A DNA stretch of 64,000 nt from Sphingopyxis lindanitolerans. GTDB taxonomy: Bacteria; Pseudomonadota; Alphaproteobacteria; Sphingomonadales; Sphingomonadaceae. Within the stretch, counting starts at the first letter, position 1, and each line of letters begins with the position of its first letter. The notes beneath the pieces are model-generated. The model was not told the origin of the DNA. It made no database searches and saw only the letters and a program-made list of their open reading frames with translations. A program made the position numbers and the translations under genes. Shown piece by piece: positions 26,474 to 35,468 of this stretch. The DNA lies in NCBI RefSeq assembly GCF_002993885.1, contig NZ_CM009578.1, positions 3,060,009 through 3,124,008 of the forward strand, given 5' to 3'.

Positions 26474-27778
26474 TCAGCCGACCCGGACCATCACCTGCTT
26501 GATCGATACGGCTTGGTTGGTTCGCAGATATTCGGGCGGTTCGACGACTTCGAGTGTGTCGAACTTGTCGATGAAGGCGGCAATTGCGATCCGGAGCTGA
26601 AGCCGCGCGACCATATTGCCGACGCACATATGTTCGCCGTGGCCAAAGGTGAGGTGTTTGCGCGCCTCGGCTCGGGTGATGTCGAAGCGGTCGGGATCGG
26701 GGAATATGCTTTCGTCGCGATTTGCCGCCGAATACCACATCACGACCTTCTCTCCCGCAGCGATCCGCTGTCCGGCAATTTCTGTGTCGGCCGTTGCGGT
26801 ACGCCGGAACAGTGGAACGACCGTGCTATAGCGGAGAATCTCCTCGATGGCATTGCTGATGAGATCGGGCTGTGATCGGAGCAGGGCGATCTGTTCGGGA
26901 TGGCGATAGAGTGCGAGCAGTCCCGAGGTGGTCGTGTTGCGGGTGGTGCGATGGCCCGCGACGATCATCAGCGAGAAGAGGCTTTCCACCGAATAGGGAC
27001 GCAGTGGCCGATCGGCCTTCGCGAGGGCTTCATGCGCGGCGCTCAGCAGGTCATTGCCAGGGGCCGTCCGCTTTCGCTCGAATAACTCCATGCCATATTT
27101 ATAGACTTTGGCATAGGTCGCCGCGACGTCGTCAGCGAGCGCCGGATCGCCCACCGCAGCGAGTTTGTCGCCCCATTCGACGACCATGTCGCGGTCCTCA
27201 TCGGGCACGCCGAGCAAGTGGCACATGGTGGCGGCGGGCGTGACCGCCGAAAAGGTCGAGACGAGATCGAACGTCTCGCCCCGCTTGATCGTATCGAGGA
27301 GGGCCGCGATGCGCTCGACGACCGCGGGCTCCAGGCGCTTGCTCGCGGGGCCGGCCAGATAGGGCATTACGATCGACCGATAGGTGCGATGGTCGGGCGG
27401 GTCCATGTTGACCATGTTGGCGCGCCGGATCGCGAGCGCTTCGGGCGTGAGCGGCTGGCGGCGATTCTCGTCGAACGAAAGCAAGGCTCCCGCGCCGATT
27501 TCGGAGGAGAAGAGGGTCGGATTCTTGCTGACGGCCTGAATATCGGCATGCCGGGTAAGAACCCAGAAGCCGGGTTCGTTCGCCTCGTTCTCGGGATGCC
27601 AGAATATCGGTGCGGCCTGGCGCAGCGCCGTCACCTCGGCAGCAGGCGTGCCTGCGAGGTAAAGGTCGTGACGTTTGAGATCGATCCGAAGATCGACGGG
27701 AAAGACGGGCGGATGAACCGGACCCGGGGTGGTCCTTTGTCCGGCATATGGATTGTGCGAGGCGCTTACGCTGCCCAT
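26474..27778 (-). CDS. Cytochrome P450 (CYP125-like clan)
   Basis: A 434-aa soluble bacterial P450. It has the heme-binding loop FGHGEHMCVG (Cys385), the K-helix E313-x-x-R316 and the I-helix segment AGHRTTRNTTT (274-284). The N-terminal ENEANEPGFWVLTRHADIQA and the I-helix layout resemble CYP125/CYP124-type hydroxylases of steroids and branched lipids. The acid of the usual AGx(D/E)T motif is Arg277 here, which is odd. It is first in an operon with dld, and a 28-bp palindrome sits 18 nt upstream of its start. Electrons may come from the ferredoxin at 37557; no reductase gene is in the window. Confidence 0.92.
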   Translation of the reverse strand: MGSVSASHNPYAGQRTTPGPVHPPVFPVDLRIDLKRHDLYLAGTPAAEVTALRQAAPIFWHPENEANEPGFWVLTRHADIQAVSKNPTLFSSEIGAGALLSFDENRRQPLTPEALAIRRANMVNMDPPDHRTYRSIVMPYLAGPASKRLEPAVVERIAALLDTIKRGETFDLVSTFSAVTPAATMCHLLGVPDEDRDMVVEWGDKLAAVGDPALADDVAATYAKVYKYGMELFERKRTAPGNDLLSAAHEALAKADRPLRPYSVESLFSLMIVAGHRTTRNTTTSGLLALYRHPEQIALLRSQPDLISNAIEEILRYSTVVPLFRRTATADTEIAGQRIAAGEKVVMWYSAANRDESIFPDPDRFDITRAEARKHLTFGHGEHMCVGNMVARLQLRIAIAAFIDKFDTLEVVEPPEYLRTNQAVSIKQVMVRVG

Positions 27779-27795
27779 TGAAAGTCTCCCAAGAT

Positions 27796-27823
27796 TTCCA
27801 TATCAGGTATCCTTGATATGGAA
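27796..27823. promoter_or_regulatory. 28-bp perfect palindrome upstream of the P450
   Basis: Arms TTCCATATCA (27796-27805) and TGATATGGAA (27814-27823) are exact complements around the spacer GGTATCCT. It lies 18 nt before the P450 start and about 150 nt before the divergent TonB receptor, so it is probably an operator for the P450-dld operon. The inner part GTATCCTTGATAT matches the site before the Rieske oxygenase (36224-36236). The GntR/FCD protein at 34134 is the nearest candidate binder. Confidence 0.6.
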
Positions 27824-27910
27824 GATGGTCAATGTCTACACGACTATAGAGCAACAAATATGCAGAATTTGTTCGATGTTCACGGGGTTGACAGGGTCAC
27901 TAAGCTGCGT

Positions 27911-27928
27911 AATCTAGGATGCTAGATT
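27911..27928. promoter_or_regulatory. Palindrome upstream of TonB receptor 3
   Basis: AATCTA and TAGATT arms flank a six-base spacer (GGATGC). It is 44 nt before the receptor start, at promoter distance. It is unlike the P450 palindrome in sequence, so it may belong to a second regulator or be part of the promoter. Confidence 0.4.
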
Positions 27929-27971
27929 GTGAGCGCCAGCGGGCGACGCGCAACGCAAATGGGAGAGGGAT

Positions 27972-30341
27972 ATGTTCGACAAGCGGATTGCCAGTCGGCG
28001 TTTGATACGCCGCCGTGGGTTTATGCTGGCGCAGTGCGGCATTTTCGCCATGGCCTTGGCAGCGATGCCCACAATGGCCGCCGCACAGGAAGCGGGGACG
28101 CCAGCCGAGGGGGAGGGTGCTTCGCAGGGGCCCGCGCTCCAGGACATCATCGTCACCGCGCAAAAGCGCGCGCAGAGCTTGCAGGACGTTCCCGTCGCGG
28201 TGCAGGCAATCAGCGGCGAAGCCCTGCTGAACCAGGGCACGCCGGGCCTCGAAACCCTGTCCTCATCGGTTCCGATGCTCCACATCAGCTATGGCGGCCT
28301 CAGCGAGCAATTGTTCATCCGTGGTGTCGGCTCAGGGTCGAGTGCGGCCTTCGAGCAATCGGTAGGGCTCTTCCAGGACGGCATCGCCATGGGCGTCGCG
28401 CGGTTGTCGCGCCTCGCCTTCCTCGACACCGAGCAGGTCGAGATATTGAAAGGGCCGCAAAGCACGCTTTTCGGCAAGAGCACGATCGGCGGCGCGGTCA
28501 ACATCACCTCGGGCCAGCCGCGCTTTTCGCTCAAAGGGCAGGCGGTCGGGCTTTTCGACATCGATGGCGGCACACGCCGGTCCGTCGAAGGCTATGTGAC
28601 CGGACCGCTCAGCGACACGGTGGCCGCGCGTCTCGCGGTCAAGGCGTCGACAGCGGACGGGGCCTTCTTCAACACCTACACCGACCGCCGCGCTCCCTAT
28701 GAAAAGAGCGTATCGGGTCGCTTCAGCCTGTTGGCGAACCCGGCCGACAATCTGGAACTCTTCGCCTCGCTCCAGGCGAGCCGTGCGACCAGCTTCGGCC
28801 GTTCGGCGCAGATCGGCTTCGTCGATACACGATTTGCCAATGTGAACAGCTTTGTTGCGCAGGTGCGCGCGCGCGACGCGGATGAGGATTTCATGCCGAA
28901 CCGCTTCCGTTCGGCGGGCCGTAATCCCATCGCCTGTGACGAATGCGGCAAGGATCAGGCGGTAATTGGCACATTCCGCGCCACGCTCGATATCGGCGCG
29001 GCAAAGATGGTCTCGCTGACCGGCTATATCGACAGCAAGTGGCGCGAACAGATCGACGCCGACGCCACGCCGCTGCCGATCGTCAACACCTTCCTCAACC
29101 AGTCGACCAGGCAGTTCAGCGAGGAGCTGCGGATTGAATCCGACCCGAACCTGCGCTTCACCTACATCGGCGGCGTCTATTTCCAGAATGCGCAGATCGA
29201 TGCGATCGACAGTTGCAGCGATTTCGACCTAGGCGTGCTCGGGCGAATAACCCGGATCCGCAGCTGCACCAGCGCGATGCGTGACGAGTCGACCATGGGC
29301 GTCTTCGCGCAAGGCACGTATGAGATCGCTCCCGGCTTCCGCATCACGGCTGGCGGGCGCTACCAGACCTCGGATCGCAACATCCACAATATCCGATATG
29401 TGCCCGACCCCGGGACAGGAACGACGCCGACGACCAATCCGGTCGTGCTCGCGACCGCTGCTGCAGTCCTCGGCCAACGGCCCTTCGACGTGAAGCGCTC
29501 GTCGGGCGAGAGCAGGCTTACCCCGTCGGCCTCGATCGAATGGGAGCCCTATGACGGCGGCCTGCTGTATGCCGGTTATCGCACGGGCTTCAAGCAGGGC
29601 GGTTTCGATTCTTCGATTGGGACGTTCTCCGACGCCAATTACCAGTTCGCCCCCGAGACCGCCGAATCCTTCGAGATCGGATATAAGACGAGCCTCTTGG
29701 GACGTCGCGGTCGCCTCAACATCAACGCCTTCACCAGCACCTTCGACGATTTGCAGCTAAGCTCGTTCAACGGCATTGGCTTCACCGTCCGCAACGCGGC
29801 AAAAGCACGAAGCCGCGGCGTCGAGGCCGAGATCGAATTCGCGGTGACGGACGGGTTCACGATCGGCGGGAATGCCGCTTATCTTGATGCCTCTTATGCC
29901 TCCTATGCCGATGCGCCCTGTTATGCGAACCAGACAGCCGTCGGAGGATGCATGACCGTCGGTGGGACGCGGGCGCAGGATTTGAGCGGGCACAGTCTGG
30001 CCTATTCGCCCAACTGGTCCGGTTCGCTCTTCGCCAATCTCCGCCAGCCCGTGGGTGGCGGCCTCGTCGCACTGGCCGATTTTCGCGTTTCGGCACGGAC
30101 CAGCCAGGAATATGGTCCCGACGGCGATCCGAACCGGATCGCGCCAGGCGTCGCACTCTATGACCTGCGCGTCGGTATCGGAGATGCCGATGGCCGCTGG
30201 GAGTTTGCGGTCGTGGGCAAGAATCTGACCAACGAATATGTGCCAAGCTTTGGCTTCAACGTACCTCTCGTCGCCGGGGCCTATACGGTCCAGGTCGATC
30301 AGCCGCGGGTGATCGCGCTCCAGGCAAAGGCGCGTTTCTAG
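27972..30341 (+). CDS. TonB-dependent outer-membrane receptor (3 of 4)
   Basis: A 789-aa outer-membrane importer. It has a signal peptide (CGIFAMALAAMPTMAAA), a TonB box (QDIIVTAQKRAQ), a plug domain (VEILKGPQSTLFGKSTIGG) and a C-terminal KARF. GGGAGAGGG lies 4-12 nt before the ATG. It is divergent from P450-dld and followed 64 nt later by an acyl-CoA synthetase, so it probably imports the compound processed by block 3. Confidence 0.94.
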   Translation: MFDKRIASRRLIRRRGFMLAQCGIFAMALAAMPTMAAAQEAGTPAEGEGASQGPALQDIIVTAQKRAQSLQDVPVAVQAISGEALLNQGTPGLETLSSSVPMLHISYGGLSEQLFIRGVGSGSSAAFEQSVGLFQDGIAMGVARLSRLAFLDTEQVEILKGPQSTLFGKSTIGGAVNITSGQPRFSLKGQAVGLFDIDGGTRRSVEGYVTGPLSDTVAARLAVKASTADGAFFNTYTDRRAPYEKSVSGRFSLLANPADNLELFASLQASRATSFGRSAQIGFVDTRFANVNSFVAQVRARDADEDFMPNRFRSAGRNPIACDECGKDQAVIGTFRATLDIGAAKMVSLTGYIDSKWREQIDADATPLPIVNTFLNQSTRQFSEELRIESDPNLRFTYIGGVYFQNAQIDAIDSCSDFDLGVLGRITRIRSCTSAMRDESTMGVFAQGTYEIAPGFRITAGGRYQTSDRNIHNIRYVPDPGTGTTPTTNPVVLATAAAVLGQRPFDVKRSSGESRLTPSASIEWEPYDGGLLYAGYRTGFKQGGFDSSIGTFSDANYQFAPETAESFEIGYKTSLLGRRGRLNINAFTSTFDDLQLSSFNGIGFTVRNAAKARSRGVEAEIEFAVTDGFTIGGNAAYLDASYASYADAPCYANQTAVGGCMTVGGTRAQDLSGHSLAYSPNWSGSLFANLRQPVGGGLVALADFRVSARTSQEYGPDGDPNRIAPGVALYDLRVGIGDADGRWEFAVVGKNLTNEYVPSFGFNVPLVAGAYTVQVDQPRVIALQAKARF

Positions 30342-30405
30342 TCACGGTTGGGCGCGGGTCCCTCGCGGACCCGTGCCCCGCCGACTTCTCGGGTCCGGGC
30401 GTCAT

Positions 30406-31941
30406 ATGTATCTTACCCAATGTGTGCACAGAATGATTCAGCGGTCGCCTGACGCGACCGCGCTCGTCGACGGCGAAGAGCGACTAAGCTGGGCTGAACT
30501 TCGGGATCGCGTGGCGCGTTTCGCCGACGCGCTTGGGCGGCTGGGCGTCGCGCCCGGCGACCGGGTCGCGATGCTCGCCCGGAACGGCAATCATTACGCC
30601 GAATATCTGCTCGGTACCTTCTGGGCAGGGGGTGTCATCACGCCCGTCAACACGCGCTGGTCGAGTGCCGAAATAGCCTTCTCACTGGTCGATTGCGAAG
30701 CCTTCGTCCTGATCGTCGAACCCTGTTTTGATGCGTTGATTCCCCATATTCGTTCCGCAGCACCGCATCTTCGCCACATCGTCTCGACAGGGTGCTCCGC
30801 CGTGCCGGGCGTTGCGAGCCGGGACGAGTGGCTGGCGGGCGCGGTTGCCGTTCCCGATGCGGTCCGGCGCGGCGACGCATTGGCCGCCGTCATGTATACC
30901 GGCGGCACGACGGGACGCCCGAAGGGCGTCATGCTGGCGCACGCTAGCATCGGCTTTTCGCTGATGGGAACCTTGTCGCAGCCCGGCGCGCCGCCGGGCA
31001 AGGTCTTCCTCCATTCGGCTCCGCTGTTTCATATCGGGGGGCTTGCCGGCCTCCTGCTTGCGCTGTTCGCGGGTGCGAGCTGCGTCTTCCTTCCCGCGTT
31101 CGATCCGCTCGACGTGCTCAAGGCGGTCGAGGCGCATCGGGTCACCGACATCTTCCTCGTTCCCACGATGCTGCGGATGGTTGCGGACCATCCCCATTTT
31201 GCCGATTTCGATACGAGCAGCGTTCGCCTGATCCGCTACGGCGCATCGACGATCGACGAGACTTTGCTCGCCCGGCTGGTCGCGGCCTTTCCGCAGACGA
31301 ACTTCTGCCAAGCCTATGGCATGACCGAACTTTCGCCAACCTGCTGCCTCCTCGCGCCGGCCGATCATGGACCGGAAGCTTTCGAGAACGGCCGGGCGCG
31401 CTCGGCTGGGCGAGCCACGTCGGTCTGCGAGGTGCGCATCATCGGAGACGATGGGGCGGAGATGCCGCGCGGCCGGTCGGGCGAAGTGGTTGTGCGCGGC
31501 CCCAATGTAATGCTGGGCTATTGGGGGCGTCCCGAGGAAACCGCCGCGGTCCTGCGCGACGGGTGGATGCACACCGGCGACGTCGGCCGCATGGACGCGG
31601 ATGGCTATGTCACCATCGTCGATCGACTCAAGGACATGATCGTGACGGGCGGCGAGAATGTCTATTCGGCCGAGGTCGAAAATATCCTCTCGACGCATCC
31701 TGGCGTCGCGGCCCTGGCGGTCATCGGTATAGCCGACGAGACATGGGGCGAGCGTGTTCACGCCGTCGTCGTTCCAAAGTCCGGCGCGTCCGTTGACCTC
31801 GCGGGTCTTCAAGACCACTGCCGTCCGTTGCTGGCCGGCTACAAACTGCCGCGATCATTGTCGCTTGTCGATGCGCTTCCTCTGTCGGGTGTCGGCAAGA
31901 TACTGAAAACCGAATTGCGCGAACGCTATCGCGCCGCCTGA
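30406..31941 (+). CDS. AMP-forming acyl-CoA synthetase
   Basis: A 511-aa ANL-superfamily ligase. It has the P-loop MYTGGTTGRPKGVML, YGMTELSPTC, GWMHTGDVGRM, the hinge IVDRLKDMIVTGGENVYS and a C-terminal catalytic Lys in SGVGKILKTELR. The ATG at 30406 (MYLTQCVHR) starts the conserved part; an in-frame GTG 33 nt upstream is possible. It is 13 nt before the SDR and appears to be in one operon with it and the MFS gene. The acid substrate is unknown. Confidence 0.92.
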   Translation: MYLTQCVHRMIQRSPDATALVDGEERLSWAELRDRVARFADALGRLGVAPGDRVAMLARNGNHYAEYLLGTFWAGGVITPVNTRWSSAEIAFSLVDCEAFVLIVEPCFDALIPHIRSAAPHLRHIVSTGCSAVPGVASRDEWLAGAVAVPDAVRRGDALAAVMYTGGTTGRPKGVMLAHASIGFSLMGTLSQPGAPPGKVFLHSAPLFHIGGLAGLLLALFAGASCVFLPAFDPLDVLKAVEAHRVTDIFLVPTMLRMVADHPHFADFDTSSVRLIRYGASTIDETLLARLVAAFPQTNFCQAYGMTELSPTCCLLAPADHGPEAFENGRARSAGRATSVCEVRIIGDDGAEMPRGRSGEVVVRGPNVMLGYWGRPEETAAVLRDGWMHTGDVGRMDADGYVTIVDRLKDMIVTGGENVYSAEVENILSTHPGVAALAVIGIADETWGERVHAVVVPKSGASVDLAGLQDHCRPLLAGYKLPRSLSLVDALPLSGVGKILKTELRERYRAA

Positions 31942-31954
31942 ACTGGGGAATCAT

Positions 31955-32737
31955 ATGATGAAGGGATTGTTCGACCTCACCGGCAAGGTGGCGCTGGTGA
32001 CGGGCGGTAATGGTGGGATTGGCCTCGGCATGGCGAAGGGCCTCGCGATGCACGGCGCGTCGGTCGTTATCTGGGGCAACAAGCCCGAGAAGAACGAGCG
32101 CGCGGTTGAAGGATTGCGGGCGTTCGGCGGCGAAGTACGCTGCGCACGGGTCGACGTCGCCGACGAGTCTGCCGTGAAGGCGGGCGTTGCCGCGATCATC
32201 GAGGAATTTGGACGGATCGATCAGGCGATCGCCAACGCGGGGCTCAGCATATCGCGCAAGGATATGTTCGACATCTCACTGGAGGATTTTCGCCGCATTC
32301 AGGACGTCAACGTTCATGGCGTCTTCTTCACGCTACGCGAAGCCGCCCGCTACATGATCGCGCGCGGTGAGACGGGGGAACGCGGCGGATCGCTCGTGTC
32401 GATCGCGTCCACCGCATCGATGCATGGTGCCGCGCGCAACGAGCATTACGGCGCCACCAAGGGCGCGGTCGTGTCGATGACCCGTGCGATGGCGGTCGAG
32501 CTCGGCCCGCTCGGCATCCGGGCGAACAGCGTGCTTCCCGGCTGGACCCGGTCGGACATGACCGAGCGGCTCCAGGGATGGGACAAGTTCAACAGCAATG
32601 TCGTTGCCCGTGCGCCGGTCGGGCGCTGGGGGGATGGTGACGATTTCTCGGCCATCGCCGTCTATCTCGCCAGCGACGCGTCGAGCTTTCACACGGGAGA
32701 CTCAATCGTCGTCGATGGCGGATATACCGTCTTTTGA
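31955..32737 (+). CDS. SDR family oxidoreductase
   Basis: A 260-aa classical SDR with TGGNGGIGLGMAK (cofactor), IANAGLS, the catalytic S-x12-Y-x3-K pattern (SIASTASMHGAARNEHYGATK) and the tail VDGGYTVF. It resembles FabG/3-hydroxyacyl dehydrogenases. Two adjacent ATGs (31955, 31958) share GGGGAA upstream. It is between the acyl-CoA synthetase and an MFS transporter, all on the same strand with short gaps. It probably oxidises a hydroxyl of the imported substrate. Confidence 0.92.
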   Translation: MMKGLFDLTGKVALVTGGNGGIGLGMAKGLAMHGASVVIWGNKPEKNERAVEGLRAFGGEVRCARVDVADESAVKAGVAAIIEEFGRIDQAIANAGLSISRKDMFDISLEDFRRIQDVNVHGVFFTLREAARYMIARGETGERGGSLVSIASTASMHGAARNEHYGATKGAVVSMTRAMAVELGPLGIRANSVLPGWTRSDMTERLQGWDKFNSNVVARAPVGRWGDGDDFSAIAVYLASDASSFHTGDSIVVDGGYTVF

Positions 32738-32780
32738 TCTCGGCAATTTTGACATCCTCTTGCGCGGGAGGCCTGGCGCC

Positions 32781-34085
32781 TTGAATCATTCCGATGCGAC
32801 CCAGACCGTCAATCCGGCACCCCCCGGCCTCCGGCCCTGGACGACATTATTCATTCTGACTGCGGTCTTTGTTCTGGCGAACATCGACCGCAACATCCTC
32901 GCCATTCTCCTGCCGTCGATCCAGGGGGAATTCTCGCTCGCCGACTGGCAACTCGGCTTGCTTGGCGGCTTCGCCTTCTCGCTCATGTACGGTATCAGCG
33001 GGATTTTCGTTTCCTTCGCAGCGGACCGGAGCAACCGGTCGCGTATCATCGCCATCTCGCTCGCGGTCTGGAGTGTGATGACCATGCTCTGCGGGGCCGC
33101 GACATCCTTTGTCCAACTCCTGTTCGCCCGCGCCGGTGTCGGGCTGGGCGAGGCAGGATGCAGCCCGCCAGCGCACAGCCTGATCGCGGACCTTTTTCCC
33201 GCGGATCGTCGAGCGCTGGCGCTCGGCATTTATGCGGCGGGGGCGTCTGCTGGGCTCACGCTCTCCTATCTGATCGGCGCCTGGCTCGTGCAGGAAGCGG
33301 GTTGGCGGATTGCCTTTGTCGCGGTTGGCCTGCCGGGCGTCCTGCTCGCGCCGCTCGTCGGGTTCGTGGCGAAGGATATGTTTCGCGCGCGTACGAAGGT
33401 TGCGATATTCTCCTCGGCGCTCGGGACCGCCTTCGGGCGGAATGTCGCGCTGATCTGGAACGATCGTGTCCTTCGCCATGTCTTCCTCGGCGCGTCGCTG
33501 GCGGCGGGTGTGTCGGCTTCGACCATCCTGTTCGTGCCGACGTACCTCATGCGTACGCACGGCATGTCGGCGATGGAGGTCGGCCTCGCACTCGGCCTTC
33601 TTAGCGGGATCGTCGGGTCGAGCGGCATGATTATCGGCGGCTGGATCGCCGACCGGATCGGGCGGACCGATCCGGCGCGACGCCTGTGGGTCGCGGTGGC
33701 GGCGAAAGTCATCGCGCTGCCGGCGCTGTTCCTGTTTCTCACGGTCGACGATACGACGACGGCGTTGTGGCTTTATGCCTTTCCGGCCTTGGTGGGTGGT
33801 ATCTGGCTCGGTCCGACCTATGCGGCGGTGCAGACGCAATCCCCTCCCGATTCCCGCGCGATGGGCGCCGCACTGCTGCTGCTGACATACAACATCATCG
33901 GCTTTGGCTGCATGCCGCTCCTGATCGGAGCGGCGAGTGATCTGGTACAACAGGCGAGCGGTAAGGACGGACTGGCCTTCGCGATGCTGCTCCTCGTACC
34001 CTTCTCGATCTGGTCGGCGTTGCACTTCCTGCTCGCCTCGCGGCACATGCGCCGCCCGGAGACGTGTTCCGCCCTTTCCATATAG
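32781..34085 (+). CDS. MFS transporter
   Basis: A 434-aa protein with about 12 membrane segments, related in motif to the MFS gene at 11672 (GISGIFVSFAADRSNRSRI after TM2; GEAGCSPPAHSLIADLFPAD). I chose TTG at 32781 because GGGAGG (32766-32771) lies 9 nt before it and the hydrophobic core begins soon after. An in-frame ATG at 32715 would overlap the SDR by 23 nt and has no ribosome site. It probably moves the substrate of block 3 across the inner membrane. Confidence 0.85.
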   Translation: MNHSDATQTVNPAPPGLRPWTTLFILTAVFVLANIDRNILAILLPSIQGEFSLADWQLGLLGGFAFSLMYGISGIFVSFAADRSNRSRIIAISLAVWSVMTMLCGAATSFVQLLFARAGVGLGEAGCSPPAHSLIADLFPADRRALALGIYAAGASAGLTLSYLIGAWLVQEAGWRIAFVAVGLPGVLLAPLVGFVAKDMFRARTKVAIFSSALGTAFGRNVALIWNDRVLRHVFLGASLAAGVSASTILFVPTYLMRTHGMSAMEVGLALGLLSGIVGSSGMIIGGWIADRIGRTDPARRLWVAVAAKVIALPALFLFLTVDDTTTALWLYAFPALVGGIWLGPTYAAVQTQSPPDSRAMGAALLLLTYNIIGFGCMPLLIGAASDLVQQASGKDGLAFAMLLLVPFSIWSALHFLLASRHMRRPETCSALSI

Positions 34086-34133
34086 AGGCAGACTGACTAG
34101 CTAAGCAGAATTGGCGGCGGAGATCGAAATAGC

Positions 34134-34910
34134 ATGGCCGGGGACAGAGAGAAGGGTCGACGGTCGGATGTGCGTCCGCGGGGCGGGACCGCGTTGCACC
34201 TGGCCCGCGACATCGCCCAGGAAATCTACGACAGCGGCATGAAGCCCGGTGATCGCTATCGTTCCGAGGCTGAGGCGCTTGCACTCCATGGCGTGTCGCG
34301 CGGCGCGTTGCGCGAAGCGCTTCGCTTCCTGCAGATCCAGGGTGTCATCAAGATCAAGTCTGGGCCCGGTGGCGGCACTTATGTCGGCAAGCCGAATTGG
34401 GAAGAACTCGCCTCGACGCTGGCCCTCGTCCTGCAGTTCTCGGGCGCCACTATCGAGTCGCTGATGATTGCGCGGTCGGCGCTGGAACCCGGCTTGGTCG
34501 CGCTGGCGGCGCGCCACGCGACCGCCGACGATTGCGACCTGATGGCACGCGCGATCGAGGATATGGGTGTGGCCATCGGCGATTACCCCGCCTATTACCG
34601 CGCCTATTCGCGTTTCTGGAATGCCGTCGCCGACGCCACCCGCAACCCGCTTCTCGAGATGCTCGCGCCCGCGCTTCGCCGCCTCACGCGATCGGGCGGC
34701 ATGGTGCCCGACGAACCCTATCGCGTTCGCGCTCTAAAGCATGCGCGCTCGGTGTTCGACGCGATACGGGACCGCGATGCCGAGGGCGCGCGCCGCGCAA
34801 TGGCCGAACTGGTCGAGGGATATCTGCACGATATGCGTGCCCTTTTTTCCAACGAAATCGTGCGCACGGTCTCCTTCGCGGACTTCGATCCCGAACTCGA
34901 CCCGCGATAG
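34134..34910 (+). CDS. GntR family regulator with FCD ligand domain (FadR subfamily)
   Basis: A 258-aa regulator. The winged HTH covers residues about 18-85 (YRSEAEALALHGVSRGALRE and then RFLQIQGVIKIKSGPGGGTYV), and the FCD all-helical ligand domain about 105-235 includes the usual metal/ligand His and Asp residues. It is 48 nt downstream of the MFS gene and central in block 3, so it is the best candidate regulator for the P450, TonB and Rieske promoters. FCD ligands are commonly organic acids. Confidence 0.9.
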   Translation: MAGDREKGRRSDVRPRGGTALHLARDIAQEIYDSGMKPGDRYRSEAEALALHGVSRGALREALRFLQIQGVIKIKSGPGGGTYVGKPNWEELASTLALVLQFSGATIESLMIARSALEPGLVALAARHATADDCDLMARAIEDMGVAIGDYPAYYRAYSRFWNAVADATRNPLLEMLAPALRRLTRSGGMVPDEPYRVRALKHARSVFDAIRDRDAEGARRAMAELVEGYLHDMRALFSNEIVRTVSFADFDPELDPR

Positions 34911-34925
34911 AGATCGAGGGGCTCG

Positions 34926-35426
34926 TCAGGTGAGAAAGCCTGACATACGCGCCGACGACAGGATCTCTATCCAATAGCCGTCGGGGTCGGCGATGAAGGC
35001 GATGCCTTTCATCTTCCCGTCGTCCGGGCGCTTGACGAAGGCCGCACCCAGTTTTTCGAAACGATCGCACGCCGCCTCGACGTCGGGAACGCTGATGCCG
35101 ATGTGGCCAAAGCCGCGCGGATCGCTGTTGCCATTGTGATAGGGCGAGGTTTCCTCCTTTTCGGTGCCCCAATTGTGCGTCAATTCGAGCGTCGTTTCGC
35201 GATCGAAGATAAAGCGCGCCCGCTCGGCGGGATCGAGCGGCAGGACTTCGCCCTCGTCCAGATAGGCAAGGAAATAGAGCGAGAATTGCATCTCCTCGAA
35301 ATCAAGCTTCTGGAGCAGCGTCATGCCGAGAAGGTCGCGGTAGAAATGCAGTGACGCTTCGGGATCGCGAACGCGCAGCATCGTCTGATTGAGGGCGAAT
35401 CCGGCGGTTCCGGCTGGTCGTGTCAT
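34926..35426 (-). CDS. gloA: Lactoylglutathione lyase (glyoxalase I), long Zn-type
   Basis: A 166-aa enzyme turning the methylglyoxal-glutathione hemithioacetal into S-D-lactoylglutathione. Metal ligands can be read as Gln (LNQTMLRV), Glu ([10 protein letters not shown]), His (GFGHIGIS) and Glu (GYWIEIL). Gln as first ligand and the extra loops match the long, eukaryote-like Zn form rather than the short Ni form of E. coli. It is convergent with the GntR gene. The D-lactate it ultimately yields is the substrate of dld in the same block; no glyoxalase II is in the window. Confidence 0.92.
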   Translation of the reverse strand: MTRPAGTAGFALNQTMLRVRDPEASLHFYRDLLGMTLLQKLDFEEMQFSLYFLAYLDEGEVLPLDPAERARFIFDRETTLELTHNWGTEKEETSPYHNGNSDPRGFGHIGISVPDVEAACDRFEKLGAAFVKRPDDGKMKGIAFIADPDGYWIEILSSARMSGFLT

Positions 35427-35468
35427 GGGAATATCATCCTTTCATTGGAGGAAGCGCGCCGGATTTGT

